64,000 bases of DNA from Sphingopyxis chilensis (GCF_035930445.1 NZ_CP142394.1:3629501-3693500); one strand, 5' to 3'. Shown: positions 34,008 through 44,653, counted from the stretch's first letter. The notes: a model not told the origin generated them from the sequence alone. Numbers and translations: made by a program.

Positions 34008-35297
34008 TCAATGAGGCTGGGATGAAGCAGCTTCGGCGACAGCCGCGGTGGCCGCAGCGCCTCTTGCGCGGCGCCAGAATTTCCAGCCGCTGCCGCTGCT
34101 GAGCACGCCGGCGCGGAACAGGCGCACCGAAATCCAGATGACGAGCGCGACCCAGAGTGCCTGCCAGCCGATCGCGAGCAGATGGATCGCTTTCGCATCG
34201 TCGGTCGCGGCGCGCGCCGCCATGGCGAGCGGTGACGAGAAGGGGAAGATTTGCGCGAAGCGGGCGAGGCTGCTTTCGGGCGCGCTCGCGGCGGCGGCGC
34301 ACAAGCTGAACATGCCGACCTGGAAAATGGTGATCGGCAGGCTGAGCATCTGGATCTCGCGCACCGTCGCCGCCTGGGCGCCGACGCCGAGGAAGACGGC
34401 GCCGAGCAGCAGGAAGGAGAGGACGAAATAGACGAAGCCGATGCCGAGGAAGAAGGGCCAGCCGGTCGCCGGCATCGCAGCGAGCGCCGCCGCCGCCTTG
34501 CTCGCGCCTTCGGTGGAGGTCAGCGCCGCGGGATCGGACAGCATCGCCGCGGCGAGCCCGCCGCCGACCGCCATCGCGACCCAGAAGGCGATGAACAGCA
34601 CCGCGACGCCGAGGAAGCCGAGCAGCTTGCCCAGGAAGACGCTTTCGAGCGGAACCGCGGCGGCGAGGATTTCGATGACCTTGTTGCCCTTTTCCTCGGC
34701 GAGCGAGCTCACCGTCTGGCCCGCAAGGAGCAGGGTGAGGAGGAAGATGACGAACACCGCGCCGAACCCCAGCGACTGCTGTACCGCGATACTGGTGCCG
34801 CCGCTCGACAAGGCCTCGAAACGGGGGGCGACGGGCGGGAGCGGTCCCGCCGCGCGCGCGCGTTGCACTTCGCCCGCGAGCAAGGCGAGATAGCGGCCCG
34901 AACCGCTGTCCTTTTCACGTTCGACGATGCGCGGCGCGGCGAGGTCGCCGCTCATCACGGCATAGGTGTCGGCGCCCTTTTCGCGCGCGACGGCGATCGG
35001 ATCGATGGCGGGGGTGGCGACGCGGAGTTCGAGCAGCGCGGGCTCGCGAGGCATGACCGCGCGCAGCCGTGTATCGGCGGAGCGCAATGCCTCGATATCG
35101 GCGGGATCGGCAACCGCGACGATGCGGCCGGCGCCGCGCGCGCTGTCGGCGAGCTGCGACGCGCCCATGCCGCCCGCGAGCCCCATGCCGATCATGAACA
35201 GCGGCGCGAGCAGGAAGAGCAGGAAGGTCGGCGTCGCGACGATCGCGAGAAAGTCGCGCCGCGCAATCACGAACATGTTCCGGACGAAAGGGGTCAT
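34008..35297 (-). CDS. ABC-2 type transporter permease (NatB-like)
   Basis: This 429-residue protein has one N-terminal helix after [23 protein letters not shown], an extracytoplasmic domain of roughly 170 residues, then a cluster of five or six C-terminal helices. This is the NatB/ABC2_membrane_3 layout. With the ATPase upstream it forms an exporter related to NatAB sodium efflux pumps; the cargo is uncertain. The ATG at 35297 overlaps the ATPase stop (ATGA); the longer frame is spurious. Confidence 0.88.
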   Translation of the reverse strand: MTPFVRNMFVIARRDFLAIVATPTFLLFLLAPLFMIGMGLAGGMGASQLADSARGAGRIVAVADPADIEALRSADTRLRAVMPREPALLELRVATPAIDPIAVAREKGADTYAVMSGDLAAPRIVEREKDSGSGRYLALLAGEVQRARAAGPLPPVAPRFEALSSGGTSIAVQQSLGFGAVFVIFLLTLLLAGQTVSSLAEEKGNKVIEILAAAVPLESVFLGKLLGFLGVAVLFIAFWVAMAVGGGLAAAMLSDPAALTSTEGASKAAAALAAMPATGWPFFLGIGFVYFVLSFLLLGAVFLGVGAQAATVREIQMLSLPITIFQVGMFSLCAAAASAPESSLARFAQIFPFSSPLAMAARAATDDAKAIHLLAIGWQALWVALVIWISVRLFRAGVLSSGSGWKFWRRARGAAATAAVAEAASSQPH

Positions 35298-36274
35298 GCG
35301 CTTGCCTCCTCGACGGCATCCTCGGTAGCGTCGGCGTCGAAGCCGGCGTCGACCTGGCGAACGATATGGACGAAAGCGTCGTGGAGCGCCGGGCGGCTGA
35401 TCGACAGGCCGGTGACGCCATGACCGCTCGCGGTGATGCGCGCGAGCAACGGTTCGACGCCGCCGTCCTCGATCGCGAAATGCCACGCGTCGCCGCGCAA
35501 TTCGGCGCCCGCGGGCAGATTCGCGGCGACCGCGGCGGGGTCGCTGGCGTCGCGCGGCGTGTAGCGCACCTGCATCGGCAGCAGCGCGCGCGCCTCGTCG
35601 ACCGTGCCCTCGAAGCGCCGCGCCGAGCGCGCGATGATCGCGATGCGGTCGCAGAGACGCTCGGCATGCGCCATCACATGCGTCGAAAAGAGAATCGTCG
35701 CGCCGCGCTCCTGCTCGCGCCGGACGAGCGTTTCGAGCCGCTCCTGATTGACGGGGTCGAGCCCCGAGAAAGGCTCGTCGAGGACGATCAGGTCGGGGGC
35801 GTGGACGATCGAACCGATCAGCTGGACCATCTGCGCCATGCCCTTCGACATCTTGCGGATCTTTGCGTCGATGACGCGTTCGAGCCCGAGTTCGGTCATG
35901 AAGGTCGCGGCGCGGCGGCGCCCTTCGGACCAGTCGAGCCCGCGCAGCGCGCCCATGAAGGCGATCGCCTCGCGCGCCTTCATGCCCGGATAAAGGCCGC
36001 GCTCCTCGGGAAGGTAGCCGATGCGGCTGCGCACGCTCTGCGGCTTGTGCCCGCCGAGCAACCGGCTCGTCCCTTCATCCGGATCGATGATGCCGAGCGT
36101 CATGCGGAGGCTGGTCGTCTTCCCTGCGCCATTGGGGCCGAGCACGCCATAGATACTGCCCGCCGGCACCGCGAGGCTGACATGATCGACCGCCTTGTAA
36201 TCGCCGAAATATTTGGTGAGGCCGTTCGCCTCGACGCTGTAATCGCTCAAACCCTGGTCCCCAATCATTCGCAT
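35294..36274 (-). CDS. ABC transporter ATP-binding protein (NatA-like)
   Basis: This 326-residue ATPase has Walker [10 protein letters not shown] (46-54), a Walker [14 protein letters not shown], and a C-terminal DUF4162-like domain ([11 protein letters not shown] onward). The signature LSGGQ is replaced by MSKGMAQ, as is common in this exporter group. It is divergent from queG, 43 bp apart, so both promoters must be packed in that gap. Confidence 0.9.
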   Translation of the reverse strand: MRMIGDQGLSDYSVEANGLTKYFGDYKAVDHVSLAVPAGSIYGVLGPNGAGKTTSLRMTLGIIDPDEGTSRLLGGHKPQSVRSRIGYLPEERGLYPGMKAREAIAFMGALRGLDWSEGRRRAATFMTELGLERVIDAKIRKMSKGMAQMVQLIGSIVHAPDLIVLDEPFSGLDPVNQERLETLVRREQERGATILFSTHVMAHAERLCDRIAIIARSARRFEGTVDEARALLPMQVRYTPRDASDPAAVAANLPAGAELRGDAWHFAIEDGGVEPLLARITASGHGVTGLSISRPALHDAFVHIVRQVDAGFDADATEDAVEEASA

Positions 36275-36317
36275 ACCAAGCTATGGCACGGCGAGGCGGC
36301 TCGCGTATAGAGCGCCA

Positions 36318-37370
36318 ATGGTTGCCGAAGCCTTGCCTCCGCTGGAAGAACGCCTCGAAGCCGTCGCGCGCGCGCATGGGTTCGCGGCGTTCGGGATCGC
36401 AAATGCCGATGCGGCGCCGCGGACGGCGGCGCGGCTGAACCAGTGGCTTGCCGAGGGGCGCCACGGCGACATGATCTGGATGGAGAGCCGCGCCGAGCAG
36501 CGCGGATCGCCCAAAGGACTGTGGCCCGACGTAAAATCGGTGATCGCGCTGGGGATGAGCTATGCGCCGGCGCTCGATCCGCTGGCGCTGGCCGAGCATC
36601 CGGACCGCGGGCGGATTTCGGTCTATGCGCAGGGCGGCGACTATCATGACGTCGTCAAGAAGGCGCTGAAGGCCGTCGCGCGATGGCTGGTGGGCGAAGC
36701 GAAAGACGCCGAGGTCAAGGTGTTCGTCGACACCGCGCCGGTGATGGAAAAGCCGCTGTCGGCAGCGGCGGGGCTCGGCTGGCAGGGCAAGCACACCAAC
36801 CTCGTCAGCCGCGAACATGGCAGCTGGTTGTTCCTGGGCGCGATTTACACGACACTCGACCTAGCGCCGTCGATGGCGGGGCGCGATACGTGCGGCAGCT
36901 GCTCGGCGTGCCAGGATGCGTGCCCGACCGACGCCTTCCCCGCGCCGTACCGGCTCGATGCGCGGCGCTGCATCTCTTACCTCACGATCGAGCATAACGG
37001 CCCGATCCCGGTGGCGCTGCGGCGCGGGATCGGCAACCGCGTCTATGGGTGCGACGATTGCCTCGCCGCCTGCCCGTGGAACAAATTCGCCGACACCGCG
37101 CATACGCACCGCGCCTTTCTGCCGCGCGCCGAATTGGCGGCGCCATCGATCGGCGACCTGCTCGACCTCGACGATGCGGGGTTCCGGCAGGTCTTTGCCG
37201 GGTCGCCGATCAAGCGGATCGGGCGCGGGCGGATGGTGCGCAACGCCGCGATCGCGGCGGGGAACAGCGGGGACAGGGCGTTCGTTCCGGCGCTCGAAAG
37301 GTTGGCGACGGATGAATCGCCGATGGTCGCCGATGCGGCTTTATGGGGGCTCGAAGAACTGGCGTCGTGA
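36318..37370 (+). CDS. queG: Epoxyqueuosine reductase
   Basis: This 350-residue enzyme catalyses the last step of queuosine synthesis in tRNA, reducing epoxyqueuosine with a cobalamin cofactor. D138 in [11 protein letters not shown] is the proton donor. Two 4Fe-4S sets are visible: C192, C195, C198 and C202, then C218, C245, C248 and C252. The C-terminal HEAT-like helices ([12 protein letters not shown]) are present. Confidence 0.95.
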   Translation: MVAEALPPLEERLEAVARAHGFAAFGIANADAAPRTAARLNQWLAEGRHGDMIWMESRAEQRGSPKGLWPDVKSVIALGMSYAPALDPLALAEHPDRGRISVYAQGGDYHDVVKKALKAVARWLVGEAKDAEVKVFVDTAPVMEKPLSAAAGLGWQGKHTNLVSREHGSWLFLGAIYTTLDLAPSMAGRDTCGSCSACQDACPTDAFPAPYRLDARRCISYLTIEHNGPIPVALRRGIGNRVYGCDDCLAACPWNKFADTAHTHRAFLPRAELAAPSIGDLLDLDDAGFRQVFAGSPIKRIGRGRMVRNAAIAAGNSGDRAFVPALERLATDESPMVADAALWGLEELAS

Positions 37371-37407
37371 CGTCGTTTGTCGGGGAAGCGGGCCGGTCCC
37401 GCTCAGC

Positions 37408-37782
37408 CTAACGCCGCAGCGCCTGCGCGCAGCTGTTCACCTCGGCGTTGCGGCCGTCGGGGGTGCGCGCATCGACATGCGTTGCGACCGGGTCGGCGCC
37501 CGCGCGCGGGGCGTAGAAATAGACGTCGAGGATGCAGCTCGACCCGGCATATTGCAGCTTGCGGCCGGCGCCTTCGGTGACGTCAAGCCGCGGCTTGCCG
37601 AACATGCGGCCGATCGCGTCGGCGCTATTCCCGATCAGCGCATTATTCTGCACCGGTCGCACGACCGTCGGCGGGGGCGCGGTGGACCGCGGGGGTGTCG
37701 CGCGCGGAATCGCGGGACCGGCGCAGGCGCCGAGCGTCAGGCCGAGCAGCGCAATGGCGCCGAGGCGGCGGTTATCGATCAT
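37408..37782 (-). CDS. Small lipoprotein of unknown function
   Basis: This 124-residue protein has a lipobox LGAC (C20) after a short signal, a proline-rich linker, and a domain beginning NALIGNSADAIGRMFGKPRLDV with a cysteine pair (C83, C118). The pattern resembles small SmpA/OmlA-like folds, but that is a guess. It is coupled by ATGA to the EI24-domain gene upstream. Confidence 0.72.
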   Translation of the reverse strand: MIDNRRLGAIALLGLTLGACAGPAIPRATPPRSTAPPPTVVRPVQNNALIGNSADAIGRMFGKPRLDVTEGAGRKLQYAGSSCILDVYFYAPRAGADPVATHVDARTPDGRNAEVNSCAQALRR

Positions 37783-38462
37783 GTTTCGGGGTCCCCCTTG
37801 CCGAGATGCAGCATGTGGACCGCCATAGCGGCGCTCAATATCGGCGCCAACAAATTGGCGACGGGCACCACGAAGCTTGCGGCGGACAGCAGCCCGAGCG
37901 ACCAGCGCGCCGGCCGGTCGAGGCGCGGGTGGTCCGGGTGGCGCGCAAGCACCATCGCCTCGAGGTCGCGGCCCAGCAGCAACGCGTTGACGAGGAGCGC
38001 GAAGATCGGCGTGCCGATCCCGGTGACGAGCAACACGATATAGACGGGGAGCGCGAGCAGGTTGCCGCCGATCAGCCGGGTGAGCGAGGCGAGGGCGAGG
38101 CGGATATTCTGCGGCCAGCCGACATCGACGGCGCGCCGCGCGGCAGCGGGATAGTGGCGCCCTTCGACATCGGCGACGATGCCGTCGGCGAAGAGGCCGA
38201 TCACGACGATCGCGACGGCGCGAAAGAGCAGCCAGCTTCCCGCGACGATGAGGAGGACGATCAGGACGCCAGCCATGTCGAGCGGCGCTCCGTCCAGCCA
38301 TTGCCAATGGGCGAGCGCCCAGCGTGCGGCGAAAAAGATCGCGGCCCCCGAGGCGGCAAGCAGCAGCAGTGTGAGCGCGAGGCTTTGCGCGAGCACGCGC
38401 AGGACGCGCGGGTGGGGCAGGTCTCGCAGCGCGAGCAGGAAGGCGTGGGCGGCGCGGGTCAT
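37779..38462 (-). CDS. EI24 domain membrane protein (CysZ-like)
   Basis: This 227-residue protein has about four long hydrophobic segments and the EI24 arrangement (LLALRDLPHPRVLRVLAQSLALTLLLL, then NLLALPVYIVLLVTGIGTPIFALLVNALLLGRDLEAMV). CysZ is a sulfate transporter in enteric bacteria, but most EI24 proteins are uncharacterised. The upstream frame extension lacks conservation; the ATG at 38462 starts a normal membrane protein. Confidence 0.8.
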   Translation of the reverse strand: MTRAAHAFLLALRDLPHPRVLRVLAQSLALTLLLLAASGAAIFFAARWALAHWQWLDGAPLDMAGVLIVLLIVAGSWLLFRAVAIVVIGLFADGIVADVEGRHYPAAARRAVDVGWPQNIRLALASLTRLIGGNLLALPVYIVLLVTGIGTPIFALLVNALLLGRDLEAMVLARHPDHPRLDRPARWSLGLLSAASFVVPVANLLAPILSAAMAVHMLHLGKGDPET

Positions 38463-38571
38463 GGAGCGGGGATGTGGGTCGCCGCGTCCCGCGTCAAGCG
38501 CCCACGCTTGCCTTGGCGCGCCGCCGTCCCTAAAGCGCGCGCAGCTTTTTCCACCCAGCACAGGATTATCC

Positions 38572-39570
38572 ATGGCCTCCACCGCCCGTTTCGATGTCGT
38601 TGCCATCGGCAATGCGATCGTCGATGTTCTTGCCCGCGCCGACGATGCGCTGATCGAGGCCGAAGGCCTGACCAAGGGGGCGATGCGGCTGATCGACGCC
38701 GAAGAGGCCGAGCGACTCTATGCCGCGATGGGCCCGGCGGTCGAAGTGTCGGGCGGCAGCGCGGCGAACACCCTGGCGGGCATGGCGGCGCTCGGCGAAC
38801 GCTGCGCCTTCATCGGGCAGGTCGCCGACGACCAGCTCGGCCATGTCTTCACGCACGATTTGCGCGCGTTGGGCGTCGCCTATGAGACCCCGGCGCTGAA
38901 GGAAGGCGCGCCGACCGCGCGCTGCCTGATCCTCGTCACCCCCGATGGCCAGCGCACGATGAACACCTTTCTGGGGGCGAGCCACCTGCTCGAACAGGCG
39001 ATGATCGACGAGGCATGGATCGCCGATTCGGAAATCCTCTATCTCGAAGGCTATTTGTGGGATCCGGAGCTGTCGCGCGCGGCGATGCGGCGCGCGATCG
39101 ACGTGGCGCGCGCGGCGGGGCGCAAGGTCGCCTTCACCCTGTCGGACGCCTTCATCATCGAACGCCACGGCGCCGATTTCCGCCAACTGATCGCCGAAGG
39201 GCTGTTCGATATCCTGTTCGCGAACGAGGTCGAGATCCGGGCGCTCGCCGAAACCGACGATTTCGAGGCGGCGGTCGCGGGCATCGCGCCCAAGGTGCCG
39301 CTGCTCGTCGTCACCCGCGGCGCGCATGGCGCGCTCGCGATCGAGGGCGGTGAACGCACCGAGGTCGGCGCCGAGCCGATCGACCAGGTCGTCGACACCA
39401 CCGGCGCGGGCGACCTGTTCGCCGCGGGCTTCCTTGCGGGGCACGCCGAAGGCCGGTCGATGCGTGACTGCCTGACGATGGGCGCGGTGTGCGCGCGCGA
39501 GATCATCGCGCAGGTCGGCCCGCGCGCGCAGACCGACCTCAAGGCGAAGGTCGCGGCGCGCCTCGCGTAG
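38572..39570 (+). CDS. PfkB family carbohydrate kinase, adenosine kinase-like
   Basis: This 332-residue kinase has the N-terminal GGSAANTLAGMAALG (61-75), which binds substrate, and the ATP/anion-hole motif DTTGAGDLFAAGF (275-287) with catalytic D281. The opening FDVVAIGNAIVDVLARADD and the length resemble the bacterial adenosine/inosine/sugar kinase subgroup. Exact substrate is not set by the sequence. It is divergent from the EI24 gene. Confidence 0.88.
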   Translation: MASTARFDVVAIGNAIVDVLARADDALIEAEGLTKGAMRLIDAEEAERLYAAMGPAVEVSGGSAANTLAGMAALGERCAFIGQVADDQLGHVFTHDLRALGVAYETPALKEGAPTARCLILVTPDGQRTMNTFLGASHLLEQAMIDEAWIADSEILYLEGYLWDPELSRAAMRRAIDVARAAGRKVAFTLSDAFIIERHGADFRQLIAEGLFDILFANEVEIRALAETDDFEAAVAGIAPKVPLLVVTRGAHGALAIEGGERTEVGAEPIDQVVDTTGAGDLFAAGFLAGHAEGRSMRDCLTMGAVCAREIIAQVGPRAQTDLKAKVAARLA

Positions 39571-39665
39571 CGATCCTTTTCCGCTTTCGTGGGGGAGCGG
39601 ATCGGTGCCGGAACTTTCGCCGGCGTTGAAGCGTCCTATGCGCCATCAGCATGGGAGAGATTCTT

Positions 39666-39923
39666 ATGGCCGACGAAGTCCACACGACGCGCGATCCCGA
39701 CGGGACCACGCATACCACTACGGTCATCGACCGCGAACCGCGCCGCGGCGGCGGGATCGGCATGGGGCTGATCTTCCTCGTCGTGATCCTGGTCGCGGCC
39801 TTTTTCGCCTTTCAATTCCTTGCGAGCGAAAAGGCGGAAAGCGGTGCGATCACCGAAGCCGCGCAGCAGGTCGGCGATGCCGCGCAGGATGTCGGCGACG
39901 CGGCGCAGCGCGCGGTCGATTAG
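39666..39923 (+). CDS. Small single-helix membrane protein
   Basis: This 85-residue protein has a hydrophilic start (MADEVHTTRDPDGTTHTTTV), one transmembrane helix (about 38-56), and a tail of heptad-like AAQQVGDAAQDVGDAAQ repeats. A GGGAGA ribosome site precedes the ATG. Function unknown. Confidence 0.7.
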   Translation: MADEVHTTRDPDGTTHTTTVIDREPRRGGGIGMGLIFLVVILVAAFFAFQFLASEKAESGAITEAAQQVGDAAQDVGDAAQRAVD

Positions 39924-39926
39924 GCG

Positions 39927-41462
39927 TCAGTTCGCAGCCGCCGGATCGGGGTGCCTCCGGAACAATTCGCGGTCGGCGGGCCCGAAACCGCGCGTCCAGA
40001 TCAGCCAGCCATAGATGCCGAGGATGAAGGGCACGCCGATCAAGAGCTCGGCCCATTCGGGCAGCTGCGTCGCGCCCCAGCCGAGCACCGCGGCGCCCGC
40101 CGTCGCCCAGACGAGCGCCCAGCGCAGGCTGTTCACCGGGGCGCCGAGGATATGCGCGAGTAGCCGTGCCTTGACGAGCGAGGCGAAACCGAGCGCGAGC
40201 AGCAGCGCGAGCGCGACTGCGGCGGCGTAATAGATCGTCGGCAAGCCCATCGATTGCGCGATCAGGATCAGCGCGACGCTGAGGACCGCCTGGAGCGCGA
40301 GTGTCGCCATGCTGATCAGCAGGTTGCGGTGGCGCGCGACATAGACAAGTGCCGCTTCGCTGACGACGGCGGTTGCGGCGACGACTTCGGCGGCGAGCAG
40401 GAAGGCGAGCGCGGCGGTGCCGCTGACGAATTCGGGGCCGACGAGGCCCATCACCGCCTCGCCCGGAATACCGAGCGCGAGCGCGACGCCCGCCTGCGCC
40501 GCGATGATCCAGAAACCGACCTGGCTGACCTGTGCCGCCACGGCGCCAAGCCGCTTTTCGGCAAGGTTGCGCGTGATCACCGGACCCAGGATCGGCTCGA
40601 AGCTGGTCTTCAGCTTTTGCGGCAGCGAGGCGACCTGCTGCGCCATATAATAGATGCCGTAGATCGTCGGCGAGGTGAACTGGCCGAGGATGAAGAGGTC
40701 GAGCCGCCGCGTGCCCCATTCGATCGCGTCGGCGGCGGCGAGCGGGGCGTTGCGCCGGGCGAGCAGGATCAGGTGCGCCGGATGCGGGCGCCATACGCCG
40801 GGGCCGCCATAATGGCGGATCATCGGAACGAGCGCGGTGAGAAAGGCGCCGACCATCGCGGCGGCATAGGACAGCATCAGCCCGTCGCGCGCCGAAACGA
40901 ACCAGAAACCCGCGGCGGCGACGCTGATCACCCAGGGCTCGACGATCGCGCGCGCGCGCACCGTCGCGCCGACGTCGAATTTATAGGCGCAAGCGGCGAG
41001 CGCGATGTCGGTCCCCGCGATCGCGAAGACGAGCAGCGCCATCCAGCGATCGGCGCTGTCGACGCCACCCGCCGGATACATCAGCTGCGGCAAGAAGAAG
41101 AGGAGCGCCGATCCCGCCGCCGAGACGACGAAGGCGACGAACATGCCGTCCCATACGACGATGCGCTGGTCGGCTTCGGGCGCGCTCAATTGCTCGGCGA
41201 GGCCGCGCTTGAGGCCCAAGGTCGCAAGCTGCGCGACGAGTTCGATGACGAGCACGGCAAAGGCGAAGCGGCCGACCGCCTCGGGCCCGTACCAGCGGCC
41301 CGCCACATAGAGGAAGGGCAGGCGCGCGACGAGGCGGAGGATGAATCCGAAGAAATTGGTACGACCGCCCTTGGCAAGCGCCGCCGTGTCGGCATCGTGC
41401 GAGGGTGCGTCGGGCGATGGGCCGGGTAATGGGGGCGCAGCCGCGCTGTCGGTTTGGCTCAA
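39927..41462 (-). CDS. Polysaccharide/LPS biosynthesis flippase, MOP superfamily
   Basis: This 511-residue protein has about 12-14 transmembrane segments. The opening KGGRTNFFGFILRLVARLPFLYVAGRWYGPEAVGRFAFAVL is typical of Wzx/RfbX-like exporters. It would flip a lipid-linked oligosaccharide across the inner membrane. No glycan synthesis genes adjoin it, so the partner pathway is elsewhere. It is convergent with the small membrane protein gene. Confidence 0.83.
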   Translation of the reverse strand: MSQTDSAAAPPLPGPSPDAPSHDADTAALAKGGRTNFFGFILRLVARLPFLYVAGRWYGPEAVGRFAFAVLVIELVAQLATLGLKRGLAEQLSAPEADQRIVVWDGMFVAFVVSAAGSALLFFLPQLMYPAGGVDSADRWMALLVFAIAGTDIALAACAYKFDVGATVRARAIVEPWVISVAAAGFWFVSARDGLMLSYAAAMVGAFLTALVPMIRHYGGPGVWRPHPAHLILLARRNAPLAAADAIEWGTRRLDLFILGQFTSPTIYGIYYMAQQVASLPQKLKTSFEPILGPVITRNLAEKRLGAVAAQVSQVGFWIIAAQAGVALALGIPGEAVMGLVGPEFVSGTAALAFLLAAEVVAATAVVSEAALVYVARHRNLLISMATLALQAVLSVALILIAQSMGLPTIYYAAAVALALLLALGFASLVKARLLAHILGAPVNSLRWALVWATAGAAVLGWGATQLPEWAELLIGVPFILGIYGWLIWTRGFGPADRELFRRHPDPAAAN

Positions 41463-41538
41463 GCCTGGCGCCCCTTCTGCTTTGCCTTGATGCGCAGTTT
41501 AGCGCGGCCCGGGGGAGCAGGCAATCGTGTGCGGCAAT

Positions 41539-42531
41539 TCATCGTCCTTCGGATCGCAGCGGACGGCTGAGCAGGGCCTGAATGGCGTCGGCGACGCGCA
41601 CTTCGCCGGCGACGAGGCGCGCGACCGTATCGGTGATCGGCATGTCGATCCCGTCGACGCGTGCGGCGGCGGCGACGACCGGCGCGCTGAAGGCGCCTTC
41701 GGCGACGGTGCGGCGATCGGCCATCAGAGTCTCCGCCGCTTCGCCGCGGCCGAGCCCCTGGCCGAGCGCGAAATTGCGCGAATTGGACGAGGTGCAGGTG
41801 AGCACGAGGTCGCCGAGCCCGGCGAGCCCGGCGAGCGTTTCGGCTTGGGCGCCGCGGGCGAGGCCGAATCGCGTCATTTCGGCGAAACCGCGGCTGATCA
41901 GCGCCGCGCGCGCGTTGAGCCCGAGCCCGGCGCCGTCGACGATTCCGCACGCGATCGCGAGGATATTCTTGACCGCGCCGCCAACCTCCGCGCCGATCAC
42001 ATCGGTCGAGACATAGGGCCGGAAATGCGGGCGGGCGAGCGCGCGCGCGAGGTCACCGGCGACGTCCGCATCGGCGGCGGCGAGGGTGATCGCGGTCGGT
42101 AGCCCGGCGGCGACCTCGTGCGCGAAGGTGGGACCCGAGAGCACCGCGTGCGGGCGCCGCGGCGCCAGATCGCGTGCCATGTCGATCGGGAAGGCGAAGC
42201 TGTCCGCCTCCATGCCCTTGCTGCAGAAAATCAGCGGGGCGTCGCCCGCAGGCAGCTCGCCAAGCACCGCGCGCAGGAAGGGGACGGGGACGACGACGAG
42301 CAGCGCGTCGAGAGCGACCATTTCGGCCAGCGAACCGGTCGCGGTCAGCGAGGGCGAGAGGATCGCGCCGGGGAGGAAGGCGGGATTGCGATGCTCGGCG
42401 TTGATCGCGGCGACGACGTCGGGTTCGCGCGCCCAGAGGCGCACCGGCGCGCCGTCGGCGGCCAGAAGCTGCGCCAGCGCGGTGCCCCAGGCGCCGCCGC
42501 CGACAACGCCGAATTGCTTGTATGACGTCAT
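41539..42531 (-). CDS. gpsA: Glycerol-3-phosphate dehydrogenase [NAD(P)+]
   Basis: This 330-residue enzyme reduces dihydroxyacetone phosphate to sn-glycerol-3-phosphate for phospholipid synthesis. The nucleotide loop [12 protein letters not shown] is at 9-20, [12 protein letters not shown] follows, and [13 protein letters not shown] carries the catalytic lysine. The ATG overlaps the tsaD stop (ATGA). Confidence 0.95.
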   Translation of the reverse strand: MTSYKQFGVVGGGAWGTALAQLLAADGAPVRLWAREPDVVAAINAEHRNPAFLPGAILSPSLTATGSLAEMVALDALLVVVPVPFLRAVLGELPAGDAPLIFCSKGMEADSFAFPIDMARDLAPRRPHAVLSGPTFAHEVAAGLPTAITLAAADADVAGDLARALARPHFRPYVSTDVIGAEVGGAVKNILAIACGIVDGAGLGLNARAALISRGFAEMTRFGLARGAQAETLAGLAGLGDLVLTCTSSNSRNFALGQGLGRGEAAETLMADRRTVAEGAFSAPVVAAAARVDGIDMPITDTVARLVAGEVRVADAIQALLSRPLRSEGR

Positions 42532-43562
42532 GCTTTCACTCCGGCTCCGCGCACCGCCTCGGCTGCCGGATCGAGCGGCCAGCGCGGGCGGGCGGGCGTG
42601 TCAAGCGGGTCGGTCAGCCCCGCGGCAAAGCGTTCGGCGCCCGCCCATGCGATCATCGCGCCATTGTCGGTGCAGAGCCAGAGCGGCGGCGCGACAAAGG
42701 CCTTGTCGAAGCGCGCGGCGAGCTCGGTGAGCGCGGCGCGGATCGCGCCATTGGCCGCGACGCCGCCCGCGACGACGAAGGCGGTCGCATCGGGACACGC
42801 GGCGAGCGCGATGCGGCTGCGGTCGATGAGGCAGTCGACGACCGCGTGCTGAAAGGATGCCGCGAGGTCGGGAATGCTGTGCTCTCCACTTGCGGCGGCG
42901 CGCGCGACTGCGCTTTTCAGGCCGGCGAACGAGAAATGCGGCTCGGCGCTGCCGACGAGCGGGCGGGGGAGCGGAACGGCTTGGCCGTCGCCATCCTGCG
43001 CGACGCGCTCGACCGCGGGGCCGCCGGGATAGCCGAGGCCGAGCAGCTTCGCGGTCTTGTCGAACGCTTCGCCCGCGGCATCGTCGATCGTGGTGGCGAG
43101 GCGGCGATAGTCGCCGACGCCCTTGACCAGCAGCAGCTGGCAATGGCCGCCCGAGACGAGCAGCAACAGATAGGGAAAGGCCAGGGTCGCATCGGTGAGG
43201 CGCGGGCTGAGCGCATGACCCTCGAGATGGTTGACCGCGATCAGCGGCTTGTTCGCCGCGTGCGCGAGCGCCTTGCCGGTGACGAGCCCGACCATGACCC
43301 CGCCGATGAGGCCGGGGCCCGCGGTCGCAGCGATCGCGTCGACATCGGCGAGCGATACGCCGGCGTCGGCGAGCACGCCCTCGACGATCGGCGCAAGCCG
43401 GTCGACATGCGCGCGCGCGGCGATTTCAGGGACGACGCCGCCATAGGGGCTGTGCTCGGCCTCCTGCCCCGCGACGCGATGCGCCAAAATGCGCCGCTCG
43501 CTGTCGACGAGCGCCGCCGCGGTTTCGTCGCAGCTCGATTCAAGGCCGAGGATCAGGGTCAT
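42528..43562 (-). CDS. tsaD: tRNA N6-threonylcarbamoyladenosine transferase subunit TsaD
   Basis: This 344-residue ASKHA-fold protein transfers threonylcarbamoyl to A37 of ANN-decoding tRNAs. Metal ligands H112 and H116 are in NHLEGH, the opening [15 protein letters not shown] binds phosphate, and SGGHCQL follows. It is paired with gpsA, as in many alphaproteobacteria. Confidence 0.96.
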   Translation of the reverse strand: MTLILGLESSCDETAAALVDSERRILAHRVAGQEAEHSPYGGVVPEIAARAHVDRLAPIVEGVLADAGVSLADVDAIAATAGPGLIGGVMVGLVTGKALAHAANKPLIAVNHLEGHALSPRLTDATLAFPYLLLLVSGGHCQLLLVKGVGDYRRLATTIDDAAGEAFDKTAKLLGLGYPGGPAVERVAQDGDGQAVPLPRPLVGSAEPHFSFAGLKSAVARAAASGEHSIPDLAASFQHAVVDCLIDRSRIALAACPDATAFVVAGGVAANGAIRAALTELAARFDKAFVAPPLWLCTDNGAMIAWAGAERFAAGLTDPLDTPARPRWPLDPAAEAVRGAGVKA

Positions 43563-43644
43563 TTATTGCGCGCTCCTTTACCCGCCCCTTTATCGACAGG
43601 GCAAGCCGCAGCGGAGCCTTGGAAACGGCTCCTTGTGATGTCTT

Positions 43645-43692
43645 GAGCATTTCCGGTCGAAAAACCGGTTCCCACTTTTTCCGGAAATGCTC
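43645..43692. repeat. Palindromic intergenic repeat between tsaD and hemC
   Basis: GAGCATTTCCGG (43645-43656) and CCGGAAATGCTC (43681-43692) are perfect 12-bp arms. An inner AAAAA/TTTTT pair extends the hairpin. This resembles a palindrome family found between genes in Rhizobiales and sphingomonads. It could also separate the two divergent promoters. Confidence 0.8.
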
Positions 43693-43705
43693 TAGCACCG
43701 CGGCG

Positions 43706-44653
43706 ATGATTGAACTCCCGACCCCCGAAAACCCGTTTCGCATCGGCACGCGTGCCTCGCCGCTGGCGATGGCCCAAGCGCATATGGCGATGGCGGCGCT
43801 GATTGCTACCCACGGCATCGATGTGGCGGCGCTCGAAATTGTGCCGATGACCGCGACCGGCGACCGGATCCAGGACCGCGCGCTCGCCGAGGTCGGGGGC
43901 AAGGCGCTGTGGACGCGCGAGCTCGACGCCGCGCTCGACGCGGGGAGGATCGATATCGCGGTTCATTCGCTGAAGGACGTCGAAACGCTGCGCGATGCGC
44001 GCTTTTTCCTGGGAGCGATGCTCGACCGCGCCGATCCGCGCGACCGGCTGGTGGTACGCGAGGGGATCGAGGCTGCGACGATCGCCGACCTGCCCCGGCG
44101 CGCGCGGATGGGTACGAGCAGCCCGCGCCGCGCGGCGCAGGTGAAGCGGATCCGCCCCGACCTCGAAACCGTGCTGCTGCGCGGCAATGTCGCGACGCGG
44201 CTCGCGAAGATCGCGGGGGGCGACGCCGATGCGACGCTGCTCGCCGCCGCAGGGCTCGAACGGCTCGGGATGCACGATGTCGGGACGGTGCAGGACGCGG
44301 CGTTGCTGCTTCCGGCGGCATCGCAGGGCGCGATCGGGATCGAATGCCGCGCCGACGATGCCAGGGCGATCGCGCTGATCGGCGCGGTCGATCATGCGCC
44401 GACGCACTGCGCGGTGGCCGCCGAGCGCGCCTTCCTCGCCGCACTGGGCGGCGATTGCCGCTCGCCGGTGGCGGCGCATGCCCGCTGGCAGGAGGATGGC
44501 GCGCTGCGCCTCGACGCCGAGATTTTTTCGGAGGACGGGGCGGAGCATGCCGCCGGGCATGTGATCGTGACGCAGCCCGAAGCGCCCGCCGCGCTGGCGC
44601 GCCGGCTGCTCGCCGACGCACCGGACGGCGTCCGGGCATTGTTCGCACCATGA
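43706..44653 (+). CDS. hemC: Porphobilinogen deaminase (hydroxymethylbilane synthase)
   Basis: This 315-residue enzyme joins four porphobilinogens into hydroxymethylbilane. Its dipyrromethane cofactor attaches at C251 (GGDCRSP). IGTRASPLAMAQA opens the protein, and DIAVHSLKD and GTSSPRRAAQ are the cofactor and substrate loops. The ATG at 43706 starts just after the palindromic repeat. It overlaps hemD by ATGA. Confidence 0.95.
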   Translation: MIELPTPENPFRIGTRASPLAMAQAHMAMAALIATHGIDVAALEIVPMTATGDRIQDRALAEVGGKALWTRELDAALDAGRIDIAVHSLKDVETLRDARFFLGAMLDRADPRDRLVVREGIEAATIADLPRRARMGTSSPRRAAQVKRIRPDLETVLLRGNVATRLAKIAGGDADATLLAAAGLERLGMHDVGTVQDAALLLPAASQGAIGIECRADDARAIALIGAVDHAPTHCAVAAERAFLAALGGDCRSPVAAHARWQEDGALRLDAEIFSEDGAEHAAGHVIVTQPEAPAALARRLLADAPDGVRALFAP

